64,000 nt of DNA, from NCBI GenBank assembly GCA_002786065.1, contig NHNY01000004.1, positions 310,001 through 374,000 on the forward strand, read 5' to 3'. A program made the translations under genes and the position numbers. The notes under the pieces are model-generated. The model was given only the letters and a program-made list of their open reading frames with translations, was not told the origin of the DNA and did no database searches. Positions 20,039-31,935 of the stretch are shown here, piece after piece. This DNA is from Microcyclospora pomicola (lineage: Eukaryota; Ascomycota; Dothideomycetes; Capnodiales). Within the stretch, counting starts at the first letter, position 1, and each line of letters begins with the position of its first letter.

Positions 20039-21561
20039 CTACGACCCGCCGTTCGCAGTTCCACCTTCATCATCACCGTTCTGCTCTCTGTTCTCCGCTG
20101 CATCATTGCGAAGCTCATACGCCATTTCGAAGCATTCTGCCAGCAGAAGGGTCACAGCACCTTGTCCTTCAGGAATGTCGTCGCCAACCATGAATTTGCC
20201 ATCCTTCTTCATGTTGTCAATCGAATTTAATTTCATCGAGTACGGGTACAGTTCTCGTGGACTGTCAACGCCACCACTCTTCTTCACTTCCTCAAGGCAG
20301 CGTTTCAACGTCATGAGCTGATTGTAGATCGGTAGGAGTGCCTCGGAGACCGGTTCTGACGAGACGATGTATTGGAAGACGAAAGCATAGCATTTACGAA
20401 GAAGGTAGATCAGTGTCCGTTGCGAATGCAGATCGGCGGGATTGCCTTCGTGATCCAAGAAGTTTCCATCGACTCGAGACTCGTCAATCCGATCGAGTTG
20501 GCGTTGGTAGGAGTAAAGATCTGTCTCACGCAGCGACCAAGCTTGTGTCAAGTTCATCTGTTCGAGGGTGTTGCGGATCTTGAGCAGTTTCTCGTATGTA
20601 TCATGGAATCGGTCATCGATTTTGCCTTGTCTGATGCGAAGGTCAGCACGATGAACATGGCTCGTTGTGATCAGGGGCTTTCGCACTTCGTTTGGATGAC
20701 TTCGACCCAGAGAAGGCATCTTTCACACAGCAGCTTTGTCACCTTGTCACCAGTCTGTATATCTCCATCTGCTAGACTGAGTACCCGAAGCCGTTCCGCA
20801 TATCTTTCTTCGGCGGTCTGCCCTTCGTGTGGGTCTCGGTGATCATGTAGCTCAGCTTGAATCTGTAAGAGTTGCTGCTCGTATTCTTTGACTTCTTGCG
20901 CGGGAAACTAGTACGTGTCAGCCCAAAAGTCATCCCACACTCTGATGTTGACCTTTACCTTGGTCCGGCAATTACACGCCGAAAGCGTGCGTAGTATCGA
21001 CACCAGTTTCTCATAAGTTCCCATCATCTTCGGGTCTAGGTTTGACAATGCAGCTTGCAGCTCATGAAGCCTATTTCTGCACACTGCTATCCGAGCATCG
21101 AGGAGAGTCAAGAGAGCCTCCGAGTGTGTATCGCGTCCATGCTCAATCGATTTCTGCCAGTGACCCATATAGTATTCGATCGCGGTCAAATCCTTCGATG
21201 AATAGAAGCCAGCTTCTTTCAAATGATCCAGCAGACGCTTTACCGTGGATATGGCGGAATAGACCGCAGGCGCTTCTTGGTTCCGGCCGATCGTGAGGAA
21301 GAAAAGTGAAATCAATTGGAAGCAGTCGTCCAGCACCGTATCGACTCGGTTTTGCTCATCGCGCTTGTCCACCCGGATCTTGTTGAGCTGCTCCACTTGC
21401 TCGATGACTTGGTTGTAGTATTTGACCACATCCTCGCTCTTCACGTATGTCGATCGGTCTTGCTTGAGGATGGAGAGGTGGTCACGGATCGTAAGGATGC
21501 GATCAAGGATCGGCTGCTCCTTGGGGTCGAGAGGGATGCGGAATGCGGGGGAATCTGTCAT
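20039..21561 (-). CDS. DUF2408 / UPF0662 family protein
   Basis: Three exons (21561-20959, 20907-20687, 20630-20039) separated by 51- and 56-nt introns (GTAAAG/CTAG and GTGCGA/ATCAG) give 471 residues. The second junction rebuilds VIQTKQGKIDDRF in frame, and the intron has a CTGAC branch-like site. The product is alpha-helical. It contains two copies of a helix-loop module ending in SYQRQLDRIDESRVDGNFLD and SMKLNSIDNMKKDGKFMVGD, each followed by a stretch ending in LLxxCY or LLAECFEMAYEL. This matches the fungal UPF0662/DUF2408 proteins such as fission yeast SPAC30C2.08. I know no established biochemical function for them. No membrane segment or signal peptide is present. It is divergent from the ribosomal P1 gene. 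Confidence 0.88.
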
Positions 21562-22172
21562 GATGGCGTGGCAGTAATCGGCGTTCGAGTAGAATGTGTT
21601 TGCAGCCTCCAGTCAGTCTGCAGGAAGAGATGTGAGTAGTGGTCGGTAGAATGCAGGTCCGATGCACGATATCTTTGCGGAAGAGAGTCTGGAGTGGAGT
21701 GTGCCGGTAGACTGAGTTGCGCCCGCACTTGAGTTCCCCACACTCCCAAGTGACGACAAGGTCATGAGGGGTGCACCATCATCATCCTTTGATCACGTGC
21801 ACGGCCTGCGCTTACCATTCTTGCCACCATATGATAGCAGGGAAGCACAAAGTACATCGGAGGTCCGTCCGACAAGTTATCCGGAGTAATGCGAGCCCAA
21901 TTGGAACAGGATCAGCGAATCATCCAGCCATCAGTCCCACCATTTTCTCTCGCGGCAAAGTGAATGCCTCAGGCGTCAACAGCCGCCAAGCTTCGGCTGA
22001 CCTAAGCGAAATTTCGAGCACACAGCTCACGAATCGCCAAACACAGAGCCGCTAAGACCTCCGCTCGCGATTACTCACAACTTTCAAACCTACGGCCTTG
22101 AGAAGAAGTCTTTTGCGTCGACTCCAGAACGCATTAAGCATCTCTGCCACAACTTACCTGATACACGAAATC
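21562..22172. promoter_or_regulatory. Shared promoter between DUF2408 and RPP1 genes
   Basis: 611 bp between divergent start codons. It must hold the strong promoter of the ribosomal protein gene. I see no unambiguous TATA box or ribosomal-protein promoter motif. Confidence 0.4.
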
Positions 22173-22673
22173 ATGTCGACCTCCGAGCTCGCTGCGTCCT
22201 ACGCCGCCCTCATCCTCGCCGATGATGGTGTCGAGATCACCGTAGGTCTCCCGAATTGCCAGCGTTGATGAGACCTCGCTTCGGCCGATTGCGAGACATT
22301 CAAGAGGAAGCCGTACTGACATATTCTCAACCACCATAGGCCGACAAGCTCACCTCCTTGATCACTGCCGCCAAAGTCCCCGACGTTGAGCCTATCTGGA
22401 TGAGCCTGTTCGCAAAGGCCCTCGAGGGCAAGGATGTCAAGAGCCTGCTCTTGAACGTCGGCTCCGGTGGTGGAGCTGCTGCTGCCCCTGCCGCTGGTGG
22501 CGCCGCTGCTGGTGGAGACTCTGGTGCTGCCGCTGAGGCTGTCGAGGAGAAGAAGGAAGAGGGTAAGTCGTGCCAATACCAAACAAGCAGGGGAAGGACA
22601 TCAGCTGATGAAGTTTGCGTATACAGAGAAGGAGGAGTCAGACGACGACATGGGCTTCGGTCTGTTCGACTAA
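22173..22673 (+). CDS. RPP1: 60S acidic ribosomal protein P1
   Basis: Three exons (22173-22241, 22340-22562, 22627-22673) with 98- and 64-nt introns (GTAGGT/CATAG, GTAAGT/TACAG) encode 112 residues. The N-terminal dimerisation domain reads [19 protein letters not shown] through [18 protein letters not shown], with the P1-type Trp. An Ala/Gly hinge and an acidic Lys/Glu stretch follow. The chain ends in [12 protein letters not shown], the stalk tail that recruits elongation factors and is the target of ribosome-inactivating proteins. Length is standard for P1. The last exon of 47 nt encodes only the acidic tail, so splicing fidelity there decides whether the stalk is functional. Confidence 0.96.
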
Positions 22674-23241
22674 GCGGGTCGTTCCAACATTGTTGCACAA
22701 ATCACTACGCCGTTATCTGGAGAGCGGTTGCACAATGGGACGCAGGATGGGATGCCACTGTATGTGAATGGGAACAAGATCTTACGACAATAGCGGTGGG
22801 ACTGCAGCCTTCGGGACATGTTCAGTGCCGCCAGCATAGGTTGCTAGAATCTCCACATGCCACTACACAATGCATTCTCAGTCTCGCCATATCATTGCCT
22901 CTCTGTCCTATCGTTACAAATACAATGTGCGTGATGTGATGCATCTGGGTATCTTGTTTTCCCGTGAACACCATGCTATTGCCCGTCGCCTCGTATCCCA
23001 CAATTCTGCCCACAACCGTAGGTCTGCCCATGATCTCATGTGTACGCCGTTGGAAATGAACCAAGTTGGAGGAAGCAGTCATGCGCCCTTGCAATGCAGA
23101 TGTCTACTATCTGTGCTTGCGAGACACCGAACTGTGTTCGAGCTCGAAGAACGCAGACCATAATCAAAAGCCACGCCGAAACCTTGCCGCCGCCGCCCGC
23201 CCGCCAAGCCATGTAAATTGTAAGAGAAAACATACCTTGGA
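22674..23241. other. Convergent 3' intergenic region
   Basis: 568 bp between the stop codons of RPP1 and the SOG2-like gene. No gene is supported. Confidence 0.4.
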
Positions 23242-26093
23242 TCACTTCCGAGAATAGCCATGATCGTGCGTGGATCTTATGGCAGTGAAGTACTCGGTGT
23301 TTGTTGGTGTGGTTGCCACAGTCGCTTGTATCGCTGGACCTAGCGCAGCCGATAGTGGTGTGGCAGGATGAGGCATTGCGTAACCGTTCTGCCCGAGCGA
23401 CATCGGTGGCGGGAAAGAATTCTGGAGGCCAGCAGTAAAAGGTGCGGCAGTGCCAGATGGACGCATGGCCTGATGGTACAGAGGCGACTCGGAGATGATC
23501 TTAGAAACCTCCTTGACGGCCTTCTGCACTGGGCGTAGCAGGTCTTTGGGAGTTGCGACATCGACGCGCCGCTGGCCAAGCTCTTTGAGCTCACTCGCAA
23601 GGTCGGTCCAGGACTTTGTAAATCTGCCATGTCAATACTGTCATTGAGCAAAAAGGGGAGGGGGATACTCACGCGGACATAAGTGTCACACAACTGGAAG
23701 AAATCTCCCTGAGGCCGGATTGCAGGATCTCTCAGACCAGTGCCCAGCCTGTTGAGCAGTGAGCTATTGATATAGTTCAATGCGTCGCATTTTTGAATCA
23801 CAACACCCCAGTGGTGCTCAACACGATGATCACCAGTGCTTCCTGCGCCTTGTTTGCGGATGATGAATTCCGCACGGCAACGAGGTAGTGACTTATGTAC
23901 GATGTCCGAAGCACTCTGTAATTTGATGTAAATGCGATCGAATTGTTCATCATTGTCGCTTTCATCGGTGACGCTGCGCATTGTACTGCTGCGTGTCATG
24001 GACGGCGCTCGCGAGAAGGAATCTGTTGAACGTGGCGTAGCAGCGCTCAGAGAGGTCATGGTGTTCGTGCGGCTGTTACCCGTACTGAGGGGAACAGAAG
24101 GTGCCATGGTGCGAACCTTAGCTTCGCTCTGTAATGTGCCGCTTTGAATGTTTCGTAATATGGTGGCGCCTCTTAAGCGTTTACTGTTGACCAGCTTCCC
24201 TGGCGTAGGCGTGACTACACGGCTGGTGATCGCATGCGGGACTCGAGTTACATCTCTGCTGGCCGGCCTGATCTTGAAACCAAGCATGGTGCAGATGTTG
24301 CGAGCTTCGACCAGAGTGTAGAAGATCTGATGCATCAGGCAGCGAACGTAAGCACCATCAGCCGCAGCTGCAGCTTTCTGGACATGTTGTTTGAGGTCTC
24401 TAGCCACGGCGCCATAAGCTTGCAGTGAGGCAATCGATGTCGAGACGATGTATTTTAGATTGTTGTCAACGTCTGGCGTGCCATACGCGAGGTTGTTATC
24501 GAGACGGCCCAACAAGCTATCAAGTTGCAGCACACTATTGTTGGCGCTGGAGAGCAAGCGACCCGGTACTGAACGTTTGGGCGTGCCTTCACCAAGCACT
24601 CGCACAAAGTCTTCGACTGGTCGGTGTAACTGTAAGAGGACATAGACGAGTCGCCTAGCAGCCTTCACCACCTCGCCTGCGTGGAGCCTTGAGTGTCGAC
24701 TCTCCGGAAGGCTGGAGAGTCTACGGACAGAGTTGTGCCGACCCATCGAGCCTTCGACAGGACTGACAGCACCCGATGATGTCTCACCACCACTGATCGT
24801 GGTTGAAAGGCCGTTCGTGGTCGATACCGAGCTGCTCGCTCGACCATGGGCCGGAGGTCTGATGGTTGCTTGACTGGAACGACTGGAGGCTGAGGTGGAC
24901 AATTCCGTTACAGCGTTGAGTTCCGGCTGTTTGCGTTGCACAAATCCTTGACGCCTTGACCGTAAAGATGCGGTCGTGGATGTGGTGTCACTTCTGTTCC
25001 TGCTTGGGTCACTGTTACCAAGTACAGCTGGACTGGTGTTGAGGTTCAAGTTGGCAGGCATTGCTCCAGACGCTTGCCTAGCATGTGACTTGACCGGAAT
25101 AGGCGGAGCACTTGCATTGGGCGACTTAGACTGGAGGTCATCGATGTTCTCGATGTTACTGATGCTTGGCTTAACAGGAAAACGACCCCCTGTTGCAGAT
25201 CGCTTGGGTGGACGCGGGGTCTCCACGTTGCTCTCGCTACGGCTTCATTAATCAGATATGTCAGGAACTCCTCACGATGTACAACACACCTCAGATCGTC
25301 AGAAGACGTAGGGCGAAGCCTTTCACGCATTGCAGCAGCTTTGAGAAAGCGCTTAACTTGCTGACAAGCATCTTTCTCCTTCTCCGGCTCGCCCGAGGAT
25401 GGAAAGCGATCCACAGTCGGTCGCAGTGCATCTGGCGGAGGAAACTCGATCGGGTTCTCCTCATATTGTAACTTGTGCAAGCTATTCATCTCCCCAAGAG
25501 CAAGTGGCAAACGTGTGATCCTGTTACGAGCGATGGCCAAGAACTTTAGCGACGTCATATTCTTGATCTCCTCAGGAATTGACGTGATCCGGTTCTTGCT
25601 GATGTCGAGGATTTCCAAAGACGACAATTGAAGAACCTTGGATGTGTCAGCTTGGGATCACCTCGGCGCACAAGTTCAAACTGAACCTACCACCTCTGGA
25701 AATATCTTGAGTTGGTTCCATCGAAGATTCAGGTAACGCAATCGATCACACTGCACGATCTGCGTCGGTAAAGTGATATGAGGGTTATGCGAAAGCGCGA
25801 GCCTGAACAGCGAACGTTAGATCAAATGCGGCCCGTTGTAACGTGGGCTCACTTCACCTTTCCACTTTGTTCTTCATCAACCCTATGATCTCCACTGGTA
25901 AAGCACTGATGTTCTTGCGACTCAGATCCAACGTAGCACCGGTCTGTGACTCTCGAGCAAGTTCTTCAGCGCCATTAGGCGTGCCTTTGGCTTGCAGTTC
26001 ATCATCTTGTTCCAGCTCTTTCTTCACGAATTGAATGAGCTCGGCGGTACTCATGGGAGGCTGATCGCCATGCGCTCGGAGATCGAAGGCCAT
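23242..26093 (-). CDS. SOG2-like leucine-rich-repeat protein (RAM network)
   Basis: Five exons (26093-25858, 25802-25691, 25636-25290, 25236-23673, 23613-23242) give 876 residues; introns are 53-59 nt. The N-terminal ~190 residues hold leucine-rich repeats: TLDLSRKNISALPVEI, LALSHNPHITLPTQI, YLNLRWNQLKIFPEV, EILDISKNRITSIPEEI and KFLAIARNRITRLPLAL. A Ser-rich, poorly ordered stretch follows. The C-terminal half has helical SOG2 family segments, including HSRLHAGEVVKAARRLVYVLL, QLDSLLGRLDNNLAYG and LCDTYVR joined to SWTDLASELKELG. In yeast, Sog2 works with the Kic1 and Cbk1 kinases in polarity and daughter-cell separation. Four introns use standard borders. The last uses GTGAGT with a weak AAAG acceptor, chosen because it alone keeps frame and family spacing. 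Divergent from lipoate ligase. Confidence 0.85.
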
Positions 26094-26484
26094 CGTTACA
26101 TGGCTGATCGAGGGTTGTGAAGAGGGGTGACCATGGAAGGCTAAGTATGGTCAACGTGCGGTGATATCTTGAGTTCAATAAGTGAAGTGATGTTTCAGGT
26201 TGTATGCAGGTACTAACTCTAGCGCGTGTGCCGAAGATCTCCCGGCCGGACCCTCCACGGTCAAGAGATGTTACGATGTCGATGTGAATAATGGTGATCT
26301 TGACACACTCGAACTTGGCCAAGGTGAGGAGTCTACTCAGAAAGAGTTCACACAGACTCCGTCATTTGTACCTACGACTCTTTCGAAAAGGGCACGTGCC
26401 ATCTCGACACCTTTTGGGAGTGCCCCTGAACCACCGAGAGCTTCTTCGCACCTCTACCACCAATCCGGAGGCGATGATAGATTC
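26094..26484. promoter_or_regulatory. Shared promoter between SOG2-like and lipoate ligase genes
   Basis: 391 bp between divergent ATGs. The plus-strand frame of the lipoate ligase stays open back to about 26200 but has no ATG, so this part is taken as 5' untranslated sequence or promoter. Confidence 0.4.
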
Positions 26485-27722
26485 ATGATCGCTTGCACCC
26501 GCGCTTGGAAAAGAGCGCAGCCCCCAATAATCGGCAGGAGGACGCTCTCGGAGACTGCATTGGCGCGACCTGTTCAATCCTATATTTCAACGTGTCGAGA
26601 TCCATTCTTGAACCTCTCCATCGAACACTACTTCCTACAAAAGTCCCATCCCGAATCAGCGGTTCTACTTTTGTATGTCAACCGACCCAGCATCATCATC
26701 GGGAGGAATCAGAATCCATGGCTCGAAGTCAACTTGAAGCTGTTAAATCCTTCAGGCTCTCAGCCGTCCGGACTGGGAGCAGTGGATCTTGTGCGCCGAC
26801 GCAGCGGTGGCGGCACGGTGTTCCATGATGAAGGCAATGTGAACTGGACGGTCATCTGTCCTTCGAGCATCTTCACGCGCGACAAGCATGCTGAGATGGT
26901 CGTGCGCGCGCTGCGAGGCTGTGGCGTGGACCGCGCCCGGGTCAACGAGCGTCACGACATTGTGCTCGACCAAGGTGATCGCCACCTCGATAGCGATGTC
27001 GCTGATACGCACGCCACTCCGTACCAGGTTGGACCTAGTACAAGCCCACGACCGCTTAAAGTCTCCGGCTCAGCCTACAAGTTGACCAGGAACCGGGCAC
27101 TGCATCATGGCACCTGCCTGCTTTCCAGCCCCAATCTGAGCATCATCCCAGACTATCTCCACTCGCCAGCGAAGCCATACATCACCGCTCGTGGCGTGGA
27201 AAGTGTCAGCTCGCCCGTCGGTAACATCCTTCTGGACAACGAGGAGTTCATCCGGTCCGTGCAAGAGCACTTCGCAAACACGTATTCTCCTGCCAAATCG
27301 ATCAACGTAGGCGACGAAATGCTCGAGCACCAAGTCGTCCGTACTGGCTACGAGGAATTGAAGGTCTGTCCTCGTGAACCAATCCCCTTATATATCCCTT
27401 TCTAACCGGAACTCCCCAGTCCCGCGATTGGACTTATCTGCAGACCCCACAATTCGCAATCACGAACAAGTTCGAAACGGCGCCGAGCTGGGAGATTGAG
27501 CTCATCGCCAAACATGGCGCCTTGGCCAGTGGATCAGTCAAGATCCGCAACACCAAGATCGACCAGTCGCCCGAGCTCACGGACAAGTCCATTGGACAGA
27601 AACTACACGAGATCGAGTCGTGGGAGTCTGTGCTTGGCTCGTCTATGGCAGGACTCACGCGTGATCAACGGGCGGAGGTTGTAGCATGGATGCAGCAAAT
27701 GTTGCCATGTCCAGAGCAATAA
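26485..27722 (+). CDS. Mitochondrial lipoate-protein ligase A-like protein
   Basis: Exons 26485-27363 and 27420-27722 (56-nt intron GTCTGT/CCCCAG) encode 393 residues. The first ~27 residues ([19 protein letters not shown]) are basic and lack acids, a good mitochondrial presequence, and this is why 26485 is taken as the start. The BPL/LplA catalytic fold follows: SRDPFLNL-type segment ([15 protein letters not shown]), [14 protein letters not shown], the lipoyl-AMP loop [18 protein letters not shown] and the [21 protein letters not shown] block with the catalytic Lys. Exon 2 supplies the C-terminal accessory segment ([11 protein letters not shown]). In yeast the matching protein is Aim22, which together with Lip3 attaches or transfers lipoyl groups onto dehydrogenase E2 subunits and GcvH. 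The core call is firm; the exact N-terminus is less so. Confidence 0.9.
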
Positions 27723-27909
27723 GGTGAAATGATAGGAAGCAATGACAACTCATGCATGTTATTTGACGGACCCAACACCTAGAAACACCTCGCTATGTAA
27801 TGCTCACTTTTCATGGGACACAAGTGCAAGCGTTATGCGCCATGATCATCAGGCTCTAAACACCAGACAATCCAACGTCTTGGCGCATTCCTCCACGCCC
27901 ATGGGTTGC

Positions 27910-28803
27910 TCACGAACCGGAGACGACATTGAGCACGCCACCATCGACCGTGATCACCATGCCATTTACATATTCGTTCTTGGCCAGGTACAGAATCGTC
28001 ATGCCCATCTCTACATCCTTGCCTGGACGCATGATCGGCACGTGCCCCTTGTCCTGCACCTTTTCCGCCGGTAGATCGCTCTTCTGGTCGCTGCCGGAGC
28101 TCTTGGCCGTCATCTCCGAGGGGAAGTAGCCTGGTGCCACGGAGTTGACACGGATGCCAGCTTGCTGGAACTCGGCGCTCATCATCTTCGTCAGATGTAC
28201 GGTAGCGCCCTTGGCAGCATTGTAGCTGAAGTGGCCCTGAGCATGGCGCATTTGTCCGGACATGGACGAGGTGGTGATGACAGACGGGGTGAACTTCTGC
28301 AGCGGTCCGGCTGGCTCGATACCGGCTTGCAGCAGAGGCAGAAAGGCGACGGTGGTGAAGTAGACGGACGTGACATCAGTCTTGTACGTCTCGTTCCACT
28401 CCTCCACCGACTCGTTCTCCCACAGCGTCTTCTTCAGCTCCGTTGCCTTTTCGGCTTCCGGCTCGGCTTTGGGCCCTGCGATGCCCGCGTTGCACATGAG
28501 CAGGTGGATGTACTTTTCCTTCTGCTCGATCTGCTTCACCAGCTTCTCGAGATCGGCCTTGTCGGTGACATCGCAAGGCCCGATGGGGATGATGGAGCCC
28601 TTGCTCTCGGCGTCGGGCTGGTGCGTCTTGGCGGCGTTCTCGAGCGCTTCCATGCGGCGGCCGGTGATGTACACTTTCGCACCGTTGGCAGCGAGAGCTT
28701 GCGCTGACATCAGCCCAATGCCTGTCGCACCTCCCGTGACCAGGGCGACATATCCCTCGACGTTAAACAGCTTGTGCGCGTGGAAGTGGTGGGTGGACGC
28801 CAT
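27910..28803 (-). CDS. Short-chain dehydrogenase/reductase
   Basis: Single-exon frame of 297 residues from the ATG at 28803. It has the classical SDR order: the NAD(P) loop TGGATGIG at 23-30, the CNAGIAG motif near 104-110, the catalytic Ser in TTSSMSGQ near 178-184, and Tyr194-x3-Lys198 (YNAAK). The PG motif RVNSVAPGYFPSEM comes later, and the usual C-terminal strand is VNGMVITVDGG. The acidic/basic pattern after the second strand (TGRR) suggests NADP(H), by family rule. It resembles fungal 3-ketoacyl reductase-like or polyol-type SDRs, but the substrate cannot be read. It lies tail-to-tail with the lipoate ligase gene, 187 bp apart, with no evidence of a shared pathway. Confidence 0.93.
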   Translation of the reverse strand: MASTHHFHAHKLFNVEGYVALVTGGATGIGLMSAQALAANGAKVYITGRRMEALENAAKTHQPDAESKGSIIPIGPCDVTDKADLEKLVKQIEQKEKYIHLLMCNAGIAGPKAEPEAEKATELKKTLWENESVEEWNETYKTDVTSVYFTTVAFLPLLQAGIEPAGPLQKFTPSVITTSSMSGQMRHAQGHFSYNAAKGATVHLTKMMSAEFQQAGIRVNSVAPGYFPSEMTAKSSGSDQKSDLPAEKVQDKGHVPIMRPGKDVEMGMTILYLAKNEYVNGMVITVDGGVLNVVSGS

Positions 28804-29804
28804 GACGAAGATGTGCTTCTTGCTCCCGTAGAACAGACGAATAACAACGAGCAATGGAGTGAAGCACAATTGAACAGATGGTGGAAGAAAAAGACACAGA
28901 ACGCGGTGAGAACTAGAGAAAGTAATCGGCGTGCACCTACCCTGTGTGACCGCTACTGCCTTCTATGACCATACTCCATGTCCCTCACACGTCGGGTCAA
29001 AGAACTGGCGCTCGTGATCCTTGACATCATTGACGTACTGGAGTACGCACCGCACTGGCAGCGTCTTCACATGCGAGTATGTAATTTTTATCTTGTAAGG
29101 CGCTAATCGGGCGGCTTTCTGGAACTTTGTTCATGTGTGCGGGGTGCATAAATAAAAAGGTGGCAGATCTGACGTGCCGGTGACGCGGGTGGGAAATTGA
29201 TCGCCAGGAACCACACTTACCCACGCATACATTATGTAAAACTGTTCGTGGGGGAAACAGGGATACAAGTTTTGACGAGAGTGAGAGAATGGCACAATGG
29301 CTCTTTGATTGTTATTGCCGAGAGTCATCAACGCTCCAAATTACGCAAGTGTCTAAGGTAATCTCATTCACGCCATGTCTGCAATGCGTGTGTTCAACTG
29401 TGGATAGGGGTATCTCTCTGATGGGGTTCGCTCACACTCAAGTTCCATCCTGCTTCCTCCTTTCTGCATCGTCCACAATGCCGTCATCCTCATATGCCTA
29501 GACCTGCTGGAGCCCAACGACGACTCGTGGGTCGAACTTCTATGAGTCTCTCCGCGCGCCATGGCAGACATGCCATCCGTGCCGCTGTTGGTGTTGGGTT
29601 CGCAGGCTGAGGCCACCCACCAGTTTCGACTTCGTCCAGCGGGGATCCACGGTGATAGCAGATTCTGCCGCATTCTCTACGATCGGCTGATCTGGCTGAA
29701 GATCTTTGGTGATATTGAATGGTGGCGTTCCTAGTGGTATAACTCCTTTCTCTCATCTTCGTTTCCTTACGAGTCCTTACTGTTCACACAACCCTGCAAG
29801 CACT
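28804..29804. other. Intergenic region, no gene seen
   Basis: About 1 kb between the SDR start and the ICE2 stop. It contains only short unsupported frames. Confidence 0.5.
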
Positions 29805-31121
29805 TCAATCCAGCTTCCAGTGACTTGTCAGCCCATCGTCGTGACCTTTGCCGAGATACAGCTCGATTGCGTATAGTGCCATGACGCCAGCCAGGTTTGC
29901 CCAACGCGACATATTACCACCGCCTTCGCCACCTTGGCTGGTCCACCATTCCCCTGGCTGGTCTGCAGATGCCGACGCAAAATGCTGCATCAGCAAGCTC
30001 GTGTAGACGGCAATCAAGATTGATGGCGAGAAATACGAAAGCAAGCCCATCAGAGTCGAAACGCTCTCGGATTCTTCCATGGTTGGGTCGTGTGATAAAG
30101 CGCGCGCACCACTTTCCCTCACTGCAGGGATGATCCGTGCGGCTGCATAGAGCACAAAAAGGCGATAGATGAGAGATATGATGACTGATGGTGTTACAGT
30201 GCGCACAGCTGCGATCATGAAGCCAAACATGTCGTGCAAAGTGCTTGGCAGGCTTGAAAACGCTTGGACCAGAGTGCTGTAGGACGCCATGAGCACCGGA
30301 GGAAGCGGTGGAAACTCTGCTGTGGTTTGCACATGGTCGGATATGGGGTTATTTGGCTGGTAGTCGGTGAAGATCTGGTAGATGCAGAGGGTGATGTACG
30401 CGAAGAGGAGACTGCTCTCGACCACGTTACCGCGCCCACTACCTATGCCCCAGACGCACAAGAAGAAAGCGCAAGTGATCGTGACTCCAATCAGAATGGC
30501 GTCCTGGCTATCCAAGCCAGGGAATGTGGTCACTCGCCAGAGAAAGTAGACTGAGCTCGTGATGGTGCTGCCAGAGAAGATAAGCAAACCGATCATCCAC
30601 ACGTCACCTCCATCTCCCGAATTGACCAAGTACCGCGTGACCTGGCCACAAGCTTGGATGACAAGTAGACTGCAGAAACCCTCGACCAGCTGGAAGAAGG
30701 GTGTCGAATAGGTCAACAGCTTATCCCAGCTCCCGATAGTCACATACTGCAGCAAGCCTTCTGTGCCCAACACCCACTCTCTCAAGCTCGAGCTCTTCTG
30801 TAGCGGACGGGTGGCATTGTGAAAAGCTCTTGAGACCCAACTCGACTCGTTTCCGTTCTCCACGCTGAACTTGTTCAGACTCCAGATCAGAAGGGTCGGT
30901 ATCACGAGAGGCTGCAGGCTGGAGAGAAGACCAAGTCCAGCTTTCCTCCACCTCGATCGCGTCGGCGTTGCAAGTCGTAGACAGCTCAGGAAGAAGTAGT
31001 ATGAGGCCAGCGTCAGGCTGAAAGCGAGTCCGCATGTTCGTCCGCCGACATCGAAGGCTAGCGGGATGGTGAATACGATCGAGAAGAGGAAGAGCGTGCT
31101 ACTGATGAAGCGGAATAGCAT
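29805..31121 (-). CDS. ICE2: ICE2-like endoplasmic reticulum membrane protein
   Basis: Single-exon frame of 438 residues from the ATG at 31121; the codons just upstream lack another ATG. The product is a polytopic membrane protein with roughly ten hydrophobic segments. The N-terminal helix (LFRFISSTLFLFSIVFTIPLAFDVGG), QPLVIPTLLIWSLNKF, FQLVEGFCSLLVIQACGQ and SPSILIAVYTSLLMQHF match the fungal Ice2 family. In yeast Ice2 shapes cortical ER, moves ER into buds and supports membrane biogenesis from lipid droplets. The C-terminal helix WANLAGVMALYAIELYL followed by a short tail is also family-like, so the chain appears complete. Divergent from MYG1. Confidence 0.88.
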   Translation of the reverse strand: MLFRFISSTLFLFSIVFTIPLAFDVGGRTCGLAFSLTLASYYFFLSCLRLATPTRSRWRKAGLGLLSSLQPLVIPTLLIWSLNKFSVENGNESSWVSRAFHNATRPLQKSSSLREWVLGTEGLLQYVTIGSWDKLLTYSTPFFQLVEGFCSLLVIQACGQVTRYLVNSGDGGDVWMIGLLIFSGSTITSSVYFLWRVTTFPGLDSQDAILIGVTITCAFFLCVWGIGSGRGNVVESSLLFAYITLCIYQIFTDYQPNNPISDHVQTTAEFPPLPPVLMASYSTLVQAFSSLPSTLHDMFGFMIAAVRTVTPSVIISLIYRLFVLYAAARIIPAVRESGARALSHDPTMEESESVSTLMGLLSYFSPSILIAVYTSLLMQHFASASADQPGEWWTSQGGEGGGNMSRWANLAGVMALYAIELYLGKGHDDGLTSHWKLD

Positions 31122-31935
31122 CCTGGCGGTGTTCTTGGAGATCCTCAAGGCAATCTCGCGGCGCCAAAGTTGTAGTCAAGTCGTGGTTCTTGACCGCACT
31201 TGTTTCGTGTTCTGTTCACATGGGTTGGAGGCGAGTTCGAGTCTTCCCAACGAGATGACGGCGATAAAAGAGGCGGTGAGTGATAGAACGCGTCTAAACC
31301 AGAATGTAGTGGCAGATGGGTCCGGCAGTGGACCGTAGTGAGCAGTGAGGTAGGGTAGACAGCTGCAGTCTTGCACGCGACCGATCCACAATCAAGGACG
31401 ACCCGTAGAGCAGCACACTTTCCCGCGTCGTGTATAGGTACTTGGCCTCTCCCTCTACAGCCGGGTTTCGCGTCACGGCTGGCGCTGCGATGCCTCAATA
31501 TTGGAGCTTCTAGTCGTCGATGAATCTATGCGAGATGCGACAGGTGGCAGCAGACCGCCAGGACGATGAGGTGCGGCGGGGTCACGTTGCTGCCGTCCAT
31601 CGATCTCGTCGTCGTTAAGCGCAAGAAATTTGGCCGAGAAAGACTCCACGACCGCCAGTATCACATGCTTGACCCTGGTTTCACGTCAGTGACGCCTGAG
31701 GCAGACACAAGCTTTTCCATGTGGAGGGCCCGTCGAAACATGGCGTTTGGAATATTCACTTGCTTCGAGATCCTCCATGACCCATATTTGCCGCTCGTCC
31801 TTCTCTCGATCTGGTTTCTCGCTTCTACGACCAGCTCAACGGCATTGTACCCTTCTGACCACCACCTCTGTCCATTGCTATCCTCCTCACCTGCACCTCC
31901 ACACCCCACTTCCACCACAGATCCCCCACAGATTC
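31122..31935. promoter_or_regulatory. Shared ICE2/MYG1 upstream region
   Basis: 814 bp between the two start codons chosen. The right part (from about 31777) is an open frame in phase with MYG1 and could encode an alternative N-terminus. It is also strongly pyrimidine-rich, as fungal 5' untranslated regions often are. Confidence 0.45.
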
